From Garcia nutans (lineage: Eukaryota > Streptophyta > Magnoliopsida > Malpighiales > Euphorbiaceae), in NCBI GenBank assembly GCA_947685225.1, contig CANTUV010000035.1, positions 5,463,501-5,527,500 on the forward strand: a stretch of DNA of 64,000 bases, read 5' to 3'. A model generated the notes under the pieces. The model was not told the DNA's origin and did not search any database. It saw only the letters and a program-made list of their open reading frames with translations. This document shows, in pieces, positions 38,491-49,600 of this stretch (its first letter is position 1; every line of letters starts with the position of its first letter). The translations under genes and the position numbers were made by a program.

Positions 38491-38709
38491 CAGTGGCAGA
38501 ATTATATGGGGTCGCACGATTTTCTAATTGACCGGTCGAAAATATACGTGTATAGGCATGGGGTGCTTTTTTTTTATCTCAGTCCGGTATTTGATTTTTC
38601 GCGAGCCCTCCTTCCTTGGTTGCTGGTCTGATTTCCTGCACAGTCCGGTGTCTAGTCTCTGACGGTGAAATTTTTTTTCCTCTTGACAAGGTCGCTAGTT
38701 CCGCCACTG
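38491..38709. mobile_element. hAT-type MITE with perfect 8 bp target duplication
   Basis: The element begins CAGTGGCAGAATTATATGGG and ends CTAGTTCCGCCACTG. The termini are inverted repeats starting CAGTGGC, a common hAT end in plants. It is flanked on both sides by ATTTATAT (38483-38490 and 38710-38717), the 8 bp duplication hAT transposases make. The 219 bp body is clearly richer in G and C than the surroundings and has no transposase. A spurious open frame (38413-38631) crosses the left end. Confidence 0.85.
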
Positions 38710-38717
38710 ATTTATAT

Positions 38718-41669
38718 CACTGTACTTAATTAATTAATAATCAAGTTTACTCACATTTTTATATGATATTAATTATTTGGTTTTTTTAAGTTGAAATGTC
38801 ATTACTCAAAAGTAAAATAAATTATAAAAAAAAATAAAAGAATGGATCAATCATAATTTCCTATCCTTAGAACGTTCTCTTACGCCCAATGTATAAAAAA
38901 ATATTTTTAATCAAAGTTTATGCATTATGAAAATATAATAATATATAAATATTATTATAAATAATGTATACAAGTGTAACATTATTATATATAAATAGTT
39001 CTTACAATTAATATGATAAATTTTTTTTGAAAGTAATTAATATGATAAATCATAAATCAAACTTTCTCATAAGTATCTTTATCTTTATATATAGTATTTT
39101 ATTTATTTTTATTTTTTATATTGTTATTTTTCATTTAATTTATTCAAATAAGGTCATTATATAAGAAGAAGAAAAAAAATAAAAAGCTTTTAAAATTTTA
39201 CAATATTTACAACTACCCAAATAATATAATAGTAGTAATATAATCTAAAAATTTAGAGAGAGAGGCGGCTTTGCTTTGGTATAAATTTGCTTTAAGTTGC
39301 AAAAATTCAAGTAATTATAGCAATACACATGACAACAGATTCTGATGCAGTTGGAATTTTATTAGAACACTTTTAAATATACTATAATATGAGGACGATG
39401 AACTAATCATTATGCACAATATTTGCTTCATTTAATTGTCTTTAAAAAAAAAAGCAATTAATAAGATGGAGATCTCTGCTCTCTGACCGTCATCAGTGCT
39501 TATGCTTAGCCAAAAGGTATTAATGTCTTATTAATTAGTTATTAGTTTCAGTGCTTCATCTTAGTTGTTGGTTCATTGAATTTTGTAACATTAATTGATC
39601 CTTTTCTGGCCCTCTTTACAAAACAATTCTTATTATTATAGTGAAAAAGCAGAAAAATGAACCCAAGTTTGAATCTTTGAACATGTCATTAGTATTATAT
39701 ACAACTTCAATTGTTTAAATATTGAAAATATTGAAAAATAATTTATAATATAATTAATAGATGGTAAAGTTAAAATTAAAGTTATAATGATATACATATT
39801 AAACATAAAAAATAATTAAATATAACTGTATACCTCATCATAATCAAATTAACTAGTGAAAAAAATTACAAAATACTGGAATAGATTTTTAGAAAATTTA
39901 ATATTTTTCAAATATAGACCCAACTTATGGTAAGATTTAGACGTATATATTTATTACTTGTATAAAATTCTCAACTTTAATAATTAATTTTTGAAGAGTT
40001 GTTTCTCCAAATTTGTATTCAAATCTTATAATTTTATAATAAGATAAAATATATAAATAAATTAATAAAAAAGAAATATTATTTTTTAAAAGTGATTGTC
40101 AATTTTTTTTTCTAACCCAATTAAATTATCCTAAAAAAACCTAACATTTCCCATTTACTCAATTAATAATAATTTCACTAATTTGACTTATAGGCATAGG
40201 ATACTTTCCATGCATGCATGCCCACCTCATTATACTTGGTTTTAAAATTTGCCTTTCTTCCCCACATACAATTAATCTAAAAGTTAATAATTGTTTATTA
40301 TATGTCTAGAAACTCTTCTTCATCAATTAGAGGCATATAATCCAAACATAGTTCAATACCCCAAACCAAAACCCATTTGCTTAATTAATTCAATTGATAA
40401 GATAGTTATATGTAGCCTTACAGCAATACCTAATCAGTTCATATCGTAATTTTTTTTGCATATTATAAATGTTAATCAATGCAATAACTCAATATGATCA
40501 GTGAAAATCATTTAGTCTTTAATTTCTGGTCAAGCTTCTTACTGACCGAGCTGTCATCTTAGAGATATCTATGTCCTGATAATTAGACTTTTAAATAAAA
40601 AATAAAAGAATAAAATAAATTGAAGAGGTAAAAGTGCCAAAGCAGAAATGATGAGAAAATGAAGTTTTGTTTTTAAAACAAAGTGAAGTACAATAAGAGT
40701 AGTGATAGCTTTGGGTTGAAGGTCACATGATCCATCTTCTCTTGAACGATAGATATTAAAGATTTCACCACTTGAAAATTCATCGTGACCAGAGAATATC
40801 AGATTTATAAAACCTACTAATTAATTTTATATATACAGAGATTCTTTTTCTGTTTTTTTTTTCTTTAAAAAAACTAAATTTATGACTGGTCACTGAAATG
40901 AACCTTGAAAATGCCAGCCTTTTGCAGGAGAAAAAAAAACACAATAATGTTTAATATGTATACGACTATTGGAACTCATCATTCCTTTTTTTTTTTTTTA
41001 CCTCTCTTTAAAGATTATGGAGATGTCTGTCATTGCAGCTTTAGGAGTTGATGGGTAGTTCTTGATTCCTTTGTTTTTGGGGCTAAAATTGGAATATTAC
41101 TAAAAATTTGAATATATGGATGTAGCCATTAAGCAACCAGAAATGTATATTACTTCCACTTAAATATCAGATTTGAGTTTAAGTATTATCTCTCATATGT
41201 AATTAATAAAAAAATTAATATATGGACAACTACACTTGACACAGAGGAATAAGATTAGAAGACATTATCATAGGCCACAATATATAAGGTTAGATTCATG
41301 TAATGGGTCTTCAAATGCACACACATAAAATTGCTGCATACCAAACTCAAGCCTTTTAGTTTTAAAATCACTGCAGCCCTTTGGAGCATAGAATTGCTTC
41401 ACTCTAAGCCCATGTTATTTGTTAAAAAAACGAAAGGTGCATTGTATAGCATAGAGGAAAAGTGGAGATGTTTGACGGTACCATGGCAAATAGTCATAGA
41501 TATTGTCATGTTTATTGATGCTTTACTTGATTCAAGTATTCAACACTTTCTCTTAAAATACTTTGACCAACTTGTTTCTTTTGTTTGAGCACCTAAAAAT
41601 AATTTTCTGCTCACTTTTTTTTTTTTGAAAAAAAAACATGAACTTCGGTCCAGAAAACAATGTTTTAGT
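38718..41669. other. Intergenic DNA
   Basis: AT-rich sequence without a supported gene. An 85-codon open frame at 41331-41588 lies just outside the inverted duplication. It has moderately normal codon composition but no motif I recognise, so it is not called. Confidence 0.5.
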
Positions 41670-42288
41670 GAAATTACAAATCACAGACAACTTGTTTTTA
41701 TCCATCAAAAAATAGTCAACTGCAGGGATAAAATTTTGGAATGTTATTAGTGAATAGTGAGCTTTGCTAAAAGTACTGTTTTTTCACAATTGTGCAGACG
41801 CACAGTAACAGTTAACCTTTTGAACTTTAAAAAGACACGGGAAGGAAGATATGAGAGTGTAATTAAAGAATAATTAAGAAATTTAGCTACAATCACTGCC
41901 ATGTTCATCAATAATCCAAGACATATATCACAACCATTAACATAAATGACATAATCACCACAAGAGCATAGACCAGAAGGTCCAGAACTACAGATCTCCA
42001 CATGTTGTTCTGGCAACTCCAGTCTACATTTGGCAATTTCAAGAAACCTCACATGAATAAATTCAAGCAACTATCAAACAATTGATCTGAACGTATATAT
42101 ATTTTTTTAATGTTCTGATATTAGGCTATGTATTAGATTTACAGTTGATAGAAACTATTGCATCAAACATTTTAGCTGGAAAATTTTGGAACTGTATTGT
42201 GGAGAACAAAAAGCTGTATTGGGGAGAACAAGAGGATATATAAACAATGACCAAAACAAGTATTTTAGAAATGACAAACTTGATAATT

Positions 42289-43918
42289 TCATTGTTGTTC
42301 GTTGCTACCGAGAGGGATCAGTGCAGTAGATTGTGCAATTTCAGCACCATCGGATCCATTGTTGGTGAGTAGACCAGTGGTGTCTCCAATTGTCCCACTG
42401 CTTGAAACATTGGCATCGCTTTATTCTGCCAGTGTGACAAAAAAAGAAAATAAGGGAAGAAAAATTAAAAGTTTTACAAAATAGACTGAAATTATATATT
42501 ACCAAAACTCATATGTTGTTGCGATCAAAAACCTTCTTAATACAAGAAAGACTAGACCAATCAACAGTGCAGACACTAGTTAGGCCTTCCAACAACAACA
42601 TAAAAACACTAGTTTTTTCCATGACCATAAGACACCTAAATTACCTCCTATTACTTTTGTAGGTATATTTGAATTTTCTTCTGAAATCAACCCCATCTCA
42701 TTTCACGCATTTCTTTCACTCATTATAATACTTTTGGTCCATAAAAAAGAGAAATCATACATGATTAGTAAGCACATTACATAACATTTTAGCACCCAGT
42801 TAATCAAAATTCTGCAGCCCAATAAAAAATTTACAAATGCTTATTTATAGTTTAATGTAAAAGGAAGAAAATGCAATTTACCAGAAAATTAATACCAATT
42901 TTATAAGCCAAAAATGCAACGAAAGAATTAAATATGTTGAAATAAAAAATAAACACAGATCATGCAGCTATATAAGAATTTATCATTTCCATATAACAGC
43001 CAAAAGAATTCAAGCACACTGGAAGATAAGTTATACCTTTTTAGTTAAACCTTGAGCAGCCATAAGTTCATAAAATTTCCGCATCAACATTTCTTCCTCT
43101 ACCTGCAAGTAAAGAAGCATAGATGGATTAAATTGACAACATTAATCAAATGATCAGGTTGCAAGTATTTTGAACAAAAATGCCCAGTCGTCGCATAATT
43201 TTACTCTCTTCAAAAGCTAATGCCCCATATTTCAGACTATATATTGGTAAGGTCATGCTTGAATCACCGTCTTAGATAAAAGCAACAAAGAGTAGGCATT
43301 CCTAGATCAGTCTTTATAAATTATTTCTAGATTATTGCCGAATTTCACATTTATAAATACAAAAGAGTACTAAACAAGTGCTTAACTAAATTTCAGTACT
43401 TTGGCAATACAAGAAAATAATCAAAATGAAACAGAACTGAATTCAAGGGCAAACAAAAACAACTTGGAAAGAATTTTCTTTTCCTGGCATGATCCAAAAC
43501 CATCATTTAGCTCAAATTTTACAGAACCGTTTTTTATTACAAATTTTTGCACTTTGCCTGCGCCAATCTAATTTTCAATTCTTTCTTCGCCAACTACATT
43601 AATCATGTTTTAGACTCAAAATATTCATGAATCCTCGACAATATTCAGACTCAAAATAAATAATCATAAAACCAAGAAAAAGAATCGGAAACGAAAGAAA
43701 CGAACCTGAAGCTTATGCAGTTCAGGAGACATTGAATTATATGCCTCCATTAACAACTCATTCTGCTTCTCCAAATGCCTTCAAACCAACCAAAAAAAAG
43801 AAGAAGAAAAACTCAATTTCAACAATAAAAATCTAATTAATCGAAGAAGATAAGATACACGATATAAAATTCAAACAAAAACTTACTTCGACATTTCTCG
43901 GGTGTATCGAGGATCCAT
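42289..43918 (-). pseudogene. Small coiled-coil protein gene, four exons, last exon frameshifted
   Basis: Minus-strand exons are 43918-43887, 43778-43706, 43102-43037 and from 42425, all with GT/AG borders. The first three encode 57 residues starting MDPRYTREMSKHLEKQNELL, then MEAYNSMSPELHKLQ and VEEEMLMRKFYELMAAQ: a charged, leucine-patterned coiled coil. I do not recognise a named family. In the last exon, the frame matching the sister gene (DANVSSSG, NNGSDGAEIAQSTALIPLG, stop 42291-42289) is one base out of register with exon 3, as if one G had been lost just after the acceptor. Read as it stands, it would run on in another frame to a stop at 42320-42318, giving 92 residues. It could still be expressed as that shorter form. 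Which frame is ancestral is inferred from the sister copy. Confidence 0.6.
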
Positions 43919-44044
43919 AATTGCTAATGCAATTCAGATAACAAGCGAAGGATCTGTGCTACGTCGGCGGATTCTATACCATAAGGAGCTGCTACGCGCG
44001 GCCGCGATGATCAGCTTCACGGAGATCTTCCAGACGGCCTATTT

Positions 44045-44056
44045 AACGACGTCGTT
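44045..44056. promoter_or_regulatory. AACGACGTCGTT palindrome in promoter
   Basis: The same 12 bp palindrome as in HLS1 intron 2, here 127 bases upstream of the start codon at 43918. The sister copy at 56.8 kb has a degenerate form (ACAACATCGTTGG). Confidence 0.4.
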
Positions 44057-44190
44057 TTAAACTTTTATTGCTCTATAATGTGTTACATGTTGTAGTTGGC
44101 CCAATTCACACGTTTTTGCTGTTTTGCTTTAAAGTGGAGCAAAGGCCCAATAAAATTCAGCCCAAACTATCCCTTAAAGAAGCATATTCT

Positions 44191-44623
44191 TTCTTTTTTT
44201 TTTTTTTACCACTGAAGAAGCATATTCTGATCAAAGAAAATTTGTAAATGATGAATAATAATAAAGTTGACGATAATTTAAGAATTTCCCAGTATTATTA
44301 CAGTGTGTTTGATTATATAAAAATTTTAAAAAAATTGACGATATAATTTTATTTGACTAATAATACTATATTTGTTTATAAATAATTTAAGTAAAATAAA
44401 ATATTAAGTCCACTAAATTTTATCTATCTATTTAGTATTACTTAAAACTTTTTTTTATAAAATTAGGGTACAATTAAATAAATTAATATTTTTTCTATCT
44501 ATTTTTTTAGTATTTTATTATATTTTTTAAATACGGTAATATAATATTTTCTAATAAAATATAATTAAAGTAATATGTAAAATATATTCCTAATAATCAA
44601 TTTTTTTGATAATTTACCAAACA

Positions 44624-44656
<33 letters not shown>

Positions 44657-47600
44657 CTTAAATTAAGCACACTGAATAAATAATTCTTCTAAATTATAAA
44701 TGAAGGTCAATTCAAGCTAACATATTTCCCAAGTCCATTAATTAATATTCTTTATTTAAATGTCTGGGGTAAACAATTTGAATAATTTTATTGATTTCTC
44801 TTATCTATATATATATATTTGAACTATGATTCTCTTTTCTATTTTTAGTAACTATTATATATGTTGACTGTAATGCAAAGAGATAAAAGCTTTTCCATTC
44901 TATCATGTATTTGACACTTGTAACTTACAATGTAAATAATATCTCTTAGTAAAAAAAAGGACAATTAATTACATGATTTAAAGTATTTAGTAAATTAAAT
45001 TAAAATTGAAAATATTTAATTTAAAGTTTAAGTATCAAAGAGTATTATTGTGATTTTTTATGTCGGCATAGTGTAATAACTGGTCGCATGATCATATAAT
45101 AATCGGCAGAACTTAAAATTTTTATATAATTACATGTGCTTATTATTATTATTTTTTTTGACTGGCATGTGCTTAAGTTAGATAGGATGAATTGACCCCA
45201 ACATTAAAGCAAGAGCATGCTTGCCGAACATAATTAAACTGCCCAAATTGTTTCCTAGTAGAAGGAGCCATGTGGGATCTGCATGCATGGTTACAATCTA
45301 GAATGGGCTAAGTCATTTACCGGTGGGAAGTAGCTAGCTAGCTGTCCATATGGGGCAGGCAACCACCAAGCAAACATGGCAAACAGCATGTTGGGCTGCC
45401 TCTAAAGATGTTGCAATTTGCATGCCACCGTTCAGTTGAATGATCGACCAACATGTGAGCTACTTGGAATTGGATCCCAAGTATCCAAGTCTTTTCCATT
45501 ATTTGACTCCATCGGCTATCAGACGCTACGTCCAGAAAGGCCAGTAGACTACAGATGTAAAGAAATCTCCATTCTAGGTTCTGCTGTTCACAAATAAAAA
45601 TCATTTTATATTGTTAAATTTTATTTATAAATAATTATTATTTTATAAAAATTAAAATTATTTATGATTTTTATTTTAAATTTATCTCTCTATAAATTTT
45701 TTAAAAAATAAATTTAAAATTATAATCTTTTAAAGTTTTTATAATTTTTAATAAGTAATAAATTAAAAGAGAATGATAATTTAGTAAAATAATTATATAA
45801 AGGCTATTACATAATTTTTTTAATTTTTGTATAAAAATTTTAAAGTGACATATATTTGTAAAGGGATGGAGTATTTGGTTGAAATAGTTACTGTCATTAA
45901 TACAATGAATTATAAAAAAAAATCATTAATTATTTGACATTTAAATAGCAATATATAGCAAAATTTTACCCAACAATTATATTTTTAAGCTGTTAAATAT
46001 CAACCATTAAGTATTATATATATGTGGTTTAATTTATTGTTTTTTTTCTTCTAATTTAGATGCTTGATGGATATTAATATTCTTTTTTTTTTAGAATTTG
46101 GGATAGTAATTAGTTTTAGAATTAAGAGATTAGAGCTAGCATGTATATATAGGAATAATAATTTTTGAATATAGTTCGTAATATTTGTTTTTATGATTTA
46201 TATAATATTAATTTTTATATTTTTTATGTCATTTTATTATTTTATAATCATTAGACTTTTAGATTTAACATTTTATTTGATATTTTGATATTGCAATTTT
46301 CATGTGAGTTTATTTTTCTCGTTTTTATAATATTATAACAACTTAACAAGAATAATCAACAATACATTATTTTTTTGTTTGATAATTTTTAATGAAAAGA
46401 TTGTGTATATTTTTAGAAATTTTAGTAAAAAGCTCTAACACTTGTTTTTTGGGAATTTAGATAAGAAAATATTTTTTTTTTGATAAATTACACATATGAA
46501 AAGAGAGAACACTAGTGAAATACAAACTCGAGATTTAGACAGGAGCAATACATACTTTTAACCACCGCTAAGAAAAACTTTAACATTGATCTATAGAAAA
46601 ATCTCCTTAAAAATTTTAAGTGCTTATGTTTAGGATGTGTCATGTCATCAACGCAAGGGCAATCTAAGATTTCACTATATATGAAATTAAACTCTCAAGA
46701 AATTAGTTCAATTAAGATAACATCACATTTATTCATTAGCATATTAGTCTTAACTTTATTTGTTGCAACAACAATCTATTGAAAACAAAATTTCTATAAT
46801 AACTAAATTTTATTTTCAATAAGCCTCCGCTAATGTTAAATTCTACGTTCGCCCATATTATCATCTATTGTTAATAATTTCTAGTTACTAATTTCTAAGT
46901 GTTAAACTAAAATAGATTCAAGGATGTTTAATATAAATAATTAAATTTTTATAGGAAGGACTTTAGTTCCAATATTGAATTAGACAGGAGAGATTAATAA
47001 AAGAAAATATATAGTTTATCATTTAAATTTGGTTGATGACTCAAAATTTTTCTAGAAAATTATATCTTTCTAAAGAAAATATTGTGTTGAATATGAATTT
47101 GATACACCTTTTCTTTTTTTAAAAAAAGAGAGTAGTATCTTATAAGATTACAATCTATTTGGTATTTAGCGAGTGAACTTAAATTGTCATTTCTATTAAA
47201 CTTGGTCTGAGTACATATAATTTTAATTAAATTGTTTGATCAAATGGACAAAATTAATCAAAAGTACTCGTACTTACAGGAACGTGATCAACATAACAAC
47301 AAACTTTATTTAATAAACTAAAAAAATCTTAGAGGGTAATTGCTTTACGTTTGGTGGAAGCTTCCTTTGAATATATTATTATTTGATTCAAAAGTCAATA
47401 TGGGAAGGGGGGTACGTTTAAGCAACTTACTTGGCAATTCAAGCATTTGGAAGGTCAATGCCACTTCATAGTGTCTCTACCGCGGATGTACAAATACAAT
47501 TACAAATTTATATCTTTAATTTTTGCATAATTTTAGTATGAAGAATTCGACTTCAATAACAAGTGAGTTTGCTTCCTTTTAATCATTGCCCGAAAGCCTA

Positions 47601-47860
47601 TGGAGGGTGAAGATCTCTGCGTTTTCTTAGAAAGTTCCTCTTCAAGTAAAAGACATTTTTTTTTACTTAGAAACAGTATTAAGTTTCCATTAAATTAGAC
47701 ACGTTTTGCTTTTATTGATTTGGCTTTCAAAATACAGTCCTGAACACGGGTCGTTGTCATTATACTGTACGTATACTTCACTTCCAACTACTTAAAATTA
47801 GACAACACTCGCAGACCTCACTCGTCTTTTCTCCCCACTCGTCAAGCACCTTCCTCAATC
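44191..47860. other. Intergenic DNA between coiled-coil gene and C2H2 gene
   Basis: Mostly AT-rich. An (ATT)n tract lies at about 44625-44655. A stretch of more balanced composition at about 45170-45600 has an 88-codon minus-strand open frame without any recognised domain. Nothing else supportable was seen. Confidence 0.5.
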
Positions 47861-47867
47861 CCCTTTT

Positions 47868-47880
47868 CATTATATATAAA
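47868..47880 (+). promoter_or_regulatory. TATA box of C2H2 repressor gene
   Basis: TTATATATAAAA lies about 70 bases before the start codon at 47945 and is followed by a plain leader. Confidence 0.6.
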
Positions 47881-47944
47881 AATTCAGTCTTTTATTGATT
47901 CAATTCATAAGTCACTCTTCCCCAGATTTCTATTTGCTGCTCTT

Positions 47945-48592
47945 ATGGCTCTTGAAGCTCTGAATTCCCCTTCTTTTGATCACCATTCTTCTGAATCTAA
48001 TTGGTCTAAAAGAAAACGAACTAAACGATGTCGTTTTGAAAATTCCCCTACTGAAGAAGAATACTTAGCTTTCTGCCTTCTTATGCTTGCTGGAGGCACC
48101 ACCTCCACTTCTCCACCACCACCACCACCACCACAATCACCTTCAGAGGTGAAATTCTGCTATAAATGCAAAGTTTGCAGCAAATCTTTTCCATCTTATC
48201 AAGCTCTTGGTGGACACAAGGCTAGTCACCGGAAACATATTATGCCAGTTGTTGCCGACCAATCTACTTGTACTCCCTCTCCAGTTAATGTAAGTCGTAG
48301 TAATAAGACTCATGAGTGCTCCATCTGTCACAGAACTTTCCCCTCTGGACAAGCCCTCGGTGGACATAAGCGGAGCCACTATGATGGGGGCAGTAACAGT
48401 AGTAATGGTCATTCCAGTAGCTTTGACTGTGGAAATAAGGGATTGGAAAGTGTGAATTTGAGTCCAATTGATCAATTTGATTTTGACTTGAACTTTCCGG
48501 CCTCGCCGGATTTTTCATTCGTTGGAGTTGACAGCAAGAAAAAAAGTAAACTTTCCGGCGACGTAGACAGGAGGAGAGCCCTCTGCCTATAA
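47945..48592 (+). CDS. C2H2 zinc-finger repressor of the ZAT10/AZF type
   Basis: Single-exon gene for a 215-residue nuclear transcription factor of the plant C1-2i class (ZAT10/STZ, AZF, ZPT2), generally stress-induced repressors. Features in order: the start MALEALNSP typical of AZF/ZAT10; a basic stretch KRKRTKR (22-28) that serves as nuclear signal; the L-box EEEYLAFCLLMLAGG (37-51); a proline run (57-63); zinc finger 1 (C75, C78, H91, H95) and finger 2 (C125, C128, H141, H145), each with the plant-specific QALGGH; and the EAR repression motif FDFDLNF (178-184). The C-terminus after it is shorter and different from ZAT10. Lack of introns is normal for this class. The exact orthologue within ZAT10/AZF cannot be fixed by eye. 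Confidence 0.93.
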   Translation: MALEALNSPSFDHHSSESNWSKRKRTKRCRFENSPTEEEYLAFCLLMLAGGTTSTSPPPPPPPQSPSEVKFCYKCKVCSKSFPSYQALGGHKASHRKHIMPVVADQSTCTPSPVNVSRSNKTHECSICHRTFPSGQALGGHKRSHYDGGSNSSNGHSSSFDCGNKGLESVNLSPIDQFDFDLNFPASPDFSFVGVDSKKKSKLSGDVDRRRALCL

Positions 48593-49129
48593 TCAGAACT
48601 GGAGTGTGATGATTATTATTGATTAGAGATTTAAGAGTGTGACTTTTTTCTTTTAATATATTTCTGTTCTATATGTTTTTTTTTTATTGAATTATCTGTA
48701 CATAAAATATTAAAATTTTTGAAGAATTTTGTTACTGAAAAGATTGTTTTTTTAATTGAATTAATTCAATTTAAATTAAGGATGTACTTTTAATTTGCTA
48801 AATTAAATTGTAAGCCAACGTAATTTTGTGAAAATGCTAAATTGTATGTTTCTAAAAATAAAATAAAATAAAAATAAAAGCTAAAATTGTGTCGATTATT
48901 GTAATCAAGTGGTGCATGCATAGTATGATGGAAGAACAACTAGCAAAGCCTTATATATCTCTCTCAACATTTTTATTTAAATTTATAACAAAATTCAAGA
49001 AAGAAATTTTGATAATATGATAATTTTAATTGTTTTTAAGTAATACTTATTAAAAACTTATATATTAATTTTGGTTTAAATAGTATTATTATTAGACTTA
49101 ATTCTATTGTCAAGTACACATATCATCAG

Positions 49130-49330
49130 TGGCGAAGACACATAAATTAAAAGGTGCAGCTATCCCTTGTTTTAATATATATATATATATATATTATTAA
49201 AATTATTAAAATATTTAATTATCTCTTTTTAAATTTTTTTTAAAATATATAATTTTTTATTTTATTTTTTTTATTAAAAAGTCTAATTTTATCCCTTCAT
49301 ATGATGGTAACTTATATTAAAGTTTCAATT
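49130..49330. mobile_element. Partial hAT-like element end
   Basis: CAGTGGCGAAGACACATAAA has the CAGTGGCG start of the hAT family seen at 38.5 kb, followed by (TA)n. No matching right end or 8 bp duplication was found, so it is a fragment or a chance match. Confidence 0.35.
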
Positions 49331-49454
49331 ATAAGTTAGTGGTAAGCAGTGTAGAGAAAAAAAAATTATAGATTTTCTGGTACCTTAGTTTTTTTTTTTT
49401 TTTTTTACTTATCACATAATATGTGATATTTTAATCTCATATTAAAAAGAAAAA

Positions 49455-49600
49455 AGCTATTTGTACAAAATTGGAATGATAAAATTAGAAATTGACTGAA
49501 ATAACCCTAATTAAAATATCAATTTTATTCTCTCTTCTTGATTATCTTCTTTCATTCTTAATACAATTGCTTCTCTGTCCAAACACAAAAACATTACCAT
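49455..49600. mobile_element. Fragment related to the 16.6 kb Mutator-like left end
   Basis: GCTATTTGTACAAAATTGGAA, then TAAAATTAG and a TTCTTTCATTCT block, follow the same order as 16600-16740. No right end was found. Confidence 0.4.

Larger units (their letters stand above)
41672..44190 (-). repeat. Inverted duplication, left arm (about 2.5 kb)
   Basis: The reverse complement of this block aligns with about 56690-59480. Matching parts include promoter (TTGGGCCAACTA), leader (TCCTTATGG then ATAGAATCCGCCG), all four exons, introns in the same positions, and 3' flank (ATTTTGGAATGTTATTAGTGAAT). The shared introns rule out a retrocopy. The right arm has lost several short segments in the 3' flank. 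Confidence 0.85.

Noticed and set aside
41331..41588. 85-codon plus-strand frame next to the inverted duplication
   Set aside because: Reasonable composition but no family motif and no sign of conservation that can be seen here.
41747..42070. 107-codon minus-strand frame with several cysteines downstream of the coiled-coil gene
   Set aside because: The aligned region in the sister copy (59.2-59.4 kb) has indels and stops that break any shared frame, so it is more likely 3' flank.
45340..45480. Possible microRNA-type foldback around GGCAGGCAACCACC / AGGCAGCCCAACA
   Set aside because: Pairing holds for only about eight bases before mismatches, and no known mature microRNA sequence is recognisable.
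45338..45604. 88-codon minus-strand frame in a more balanced patch
   Set aside because: No recognised motif, no promoter or splice context; judged chance.
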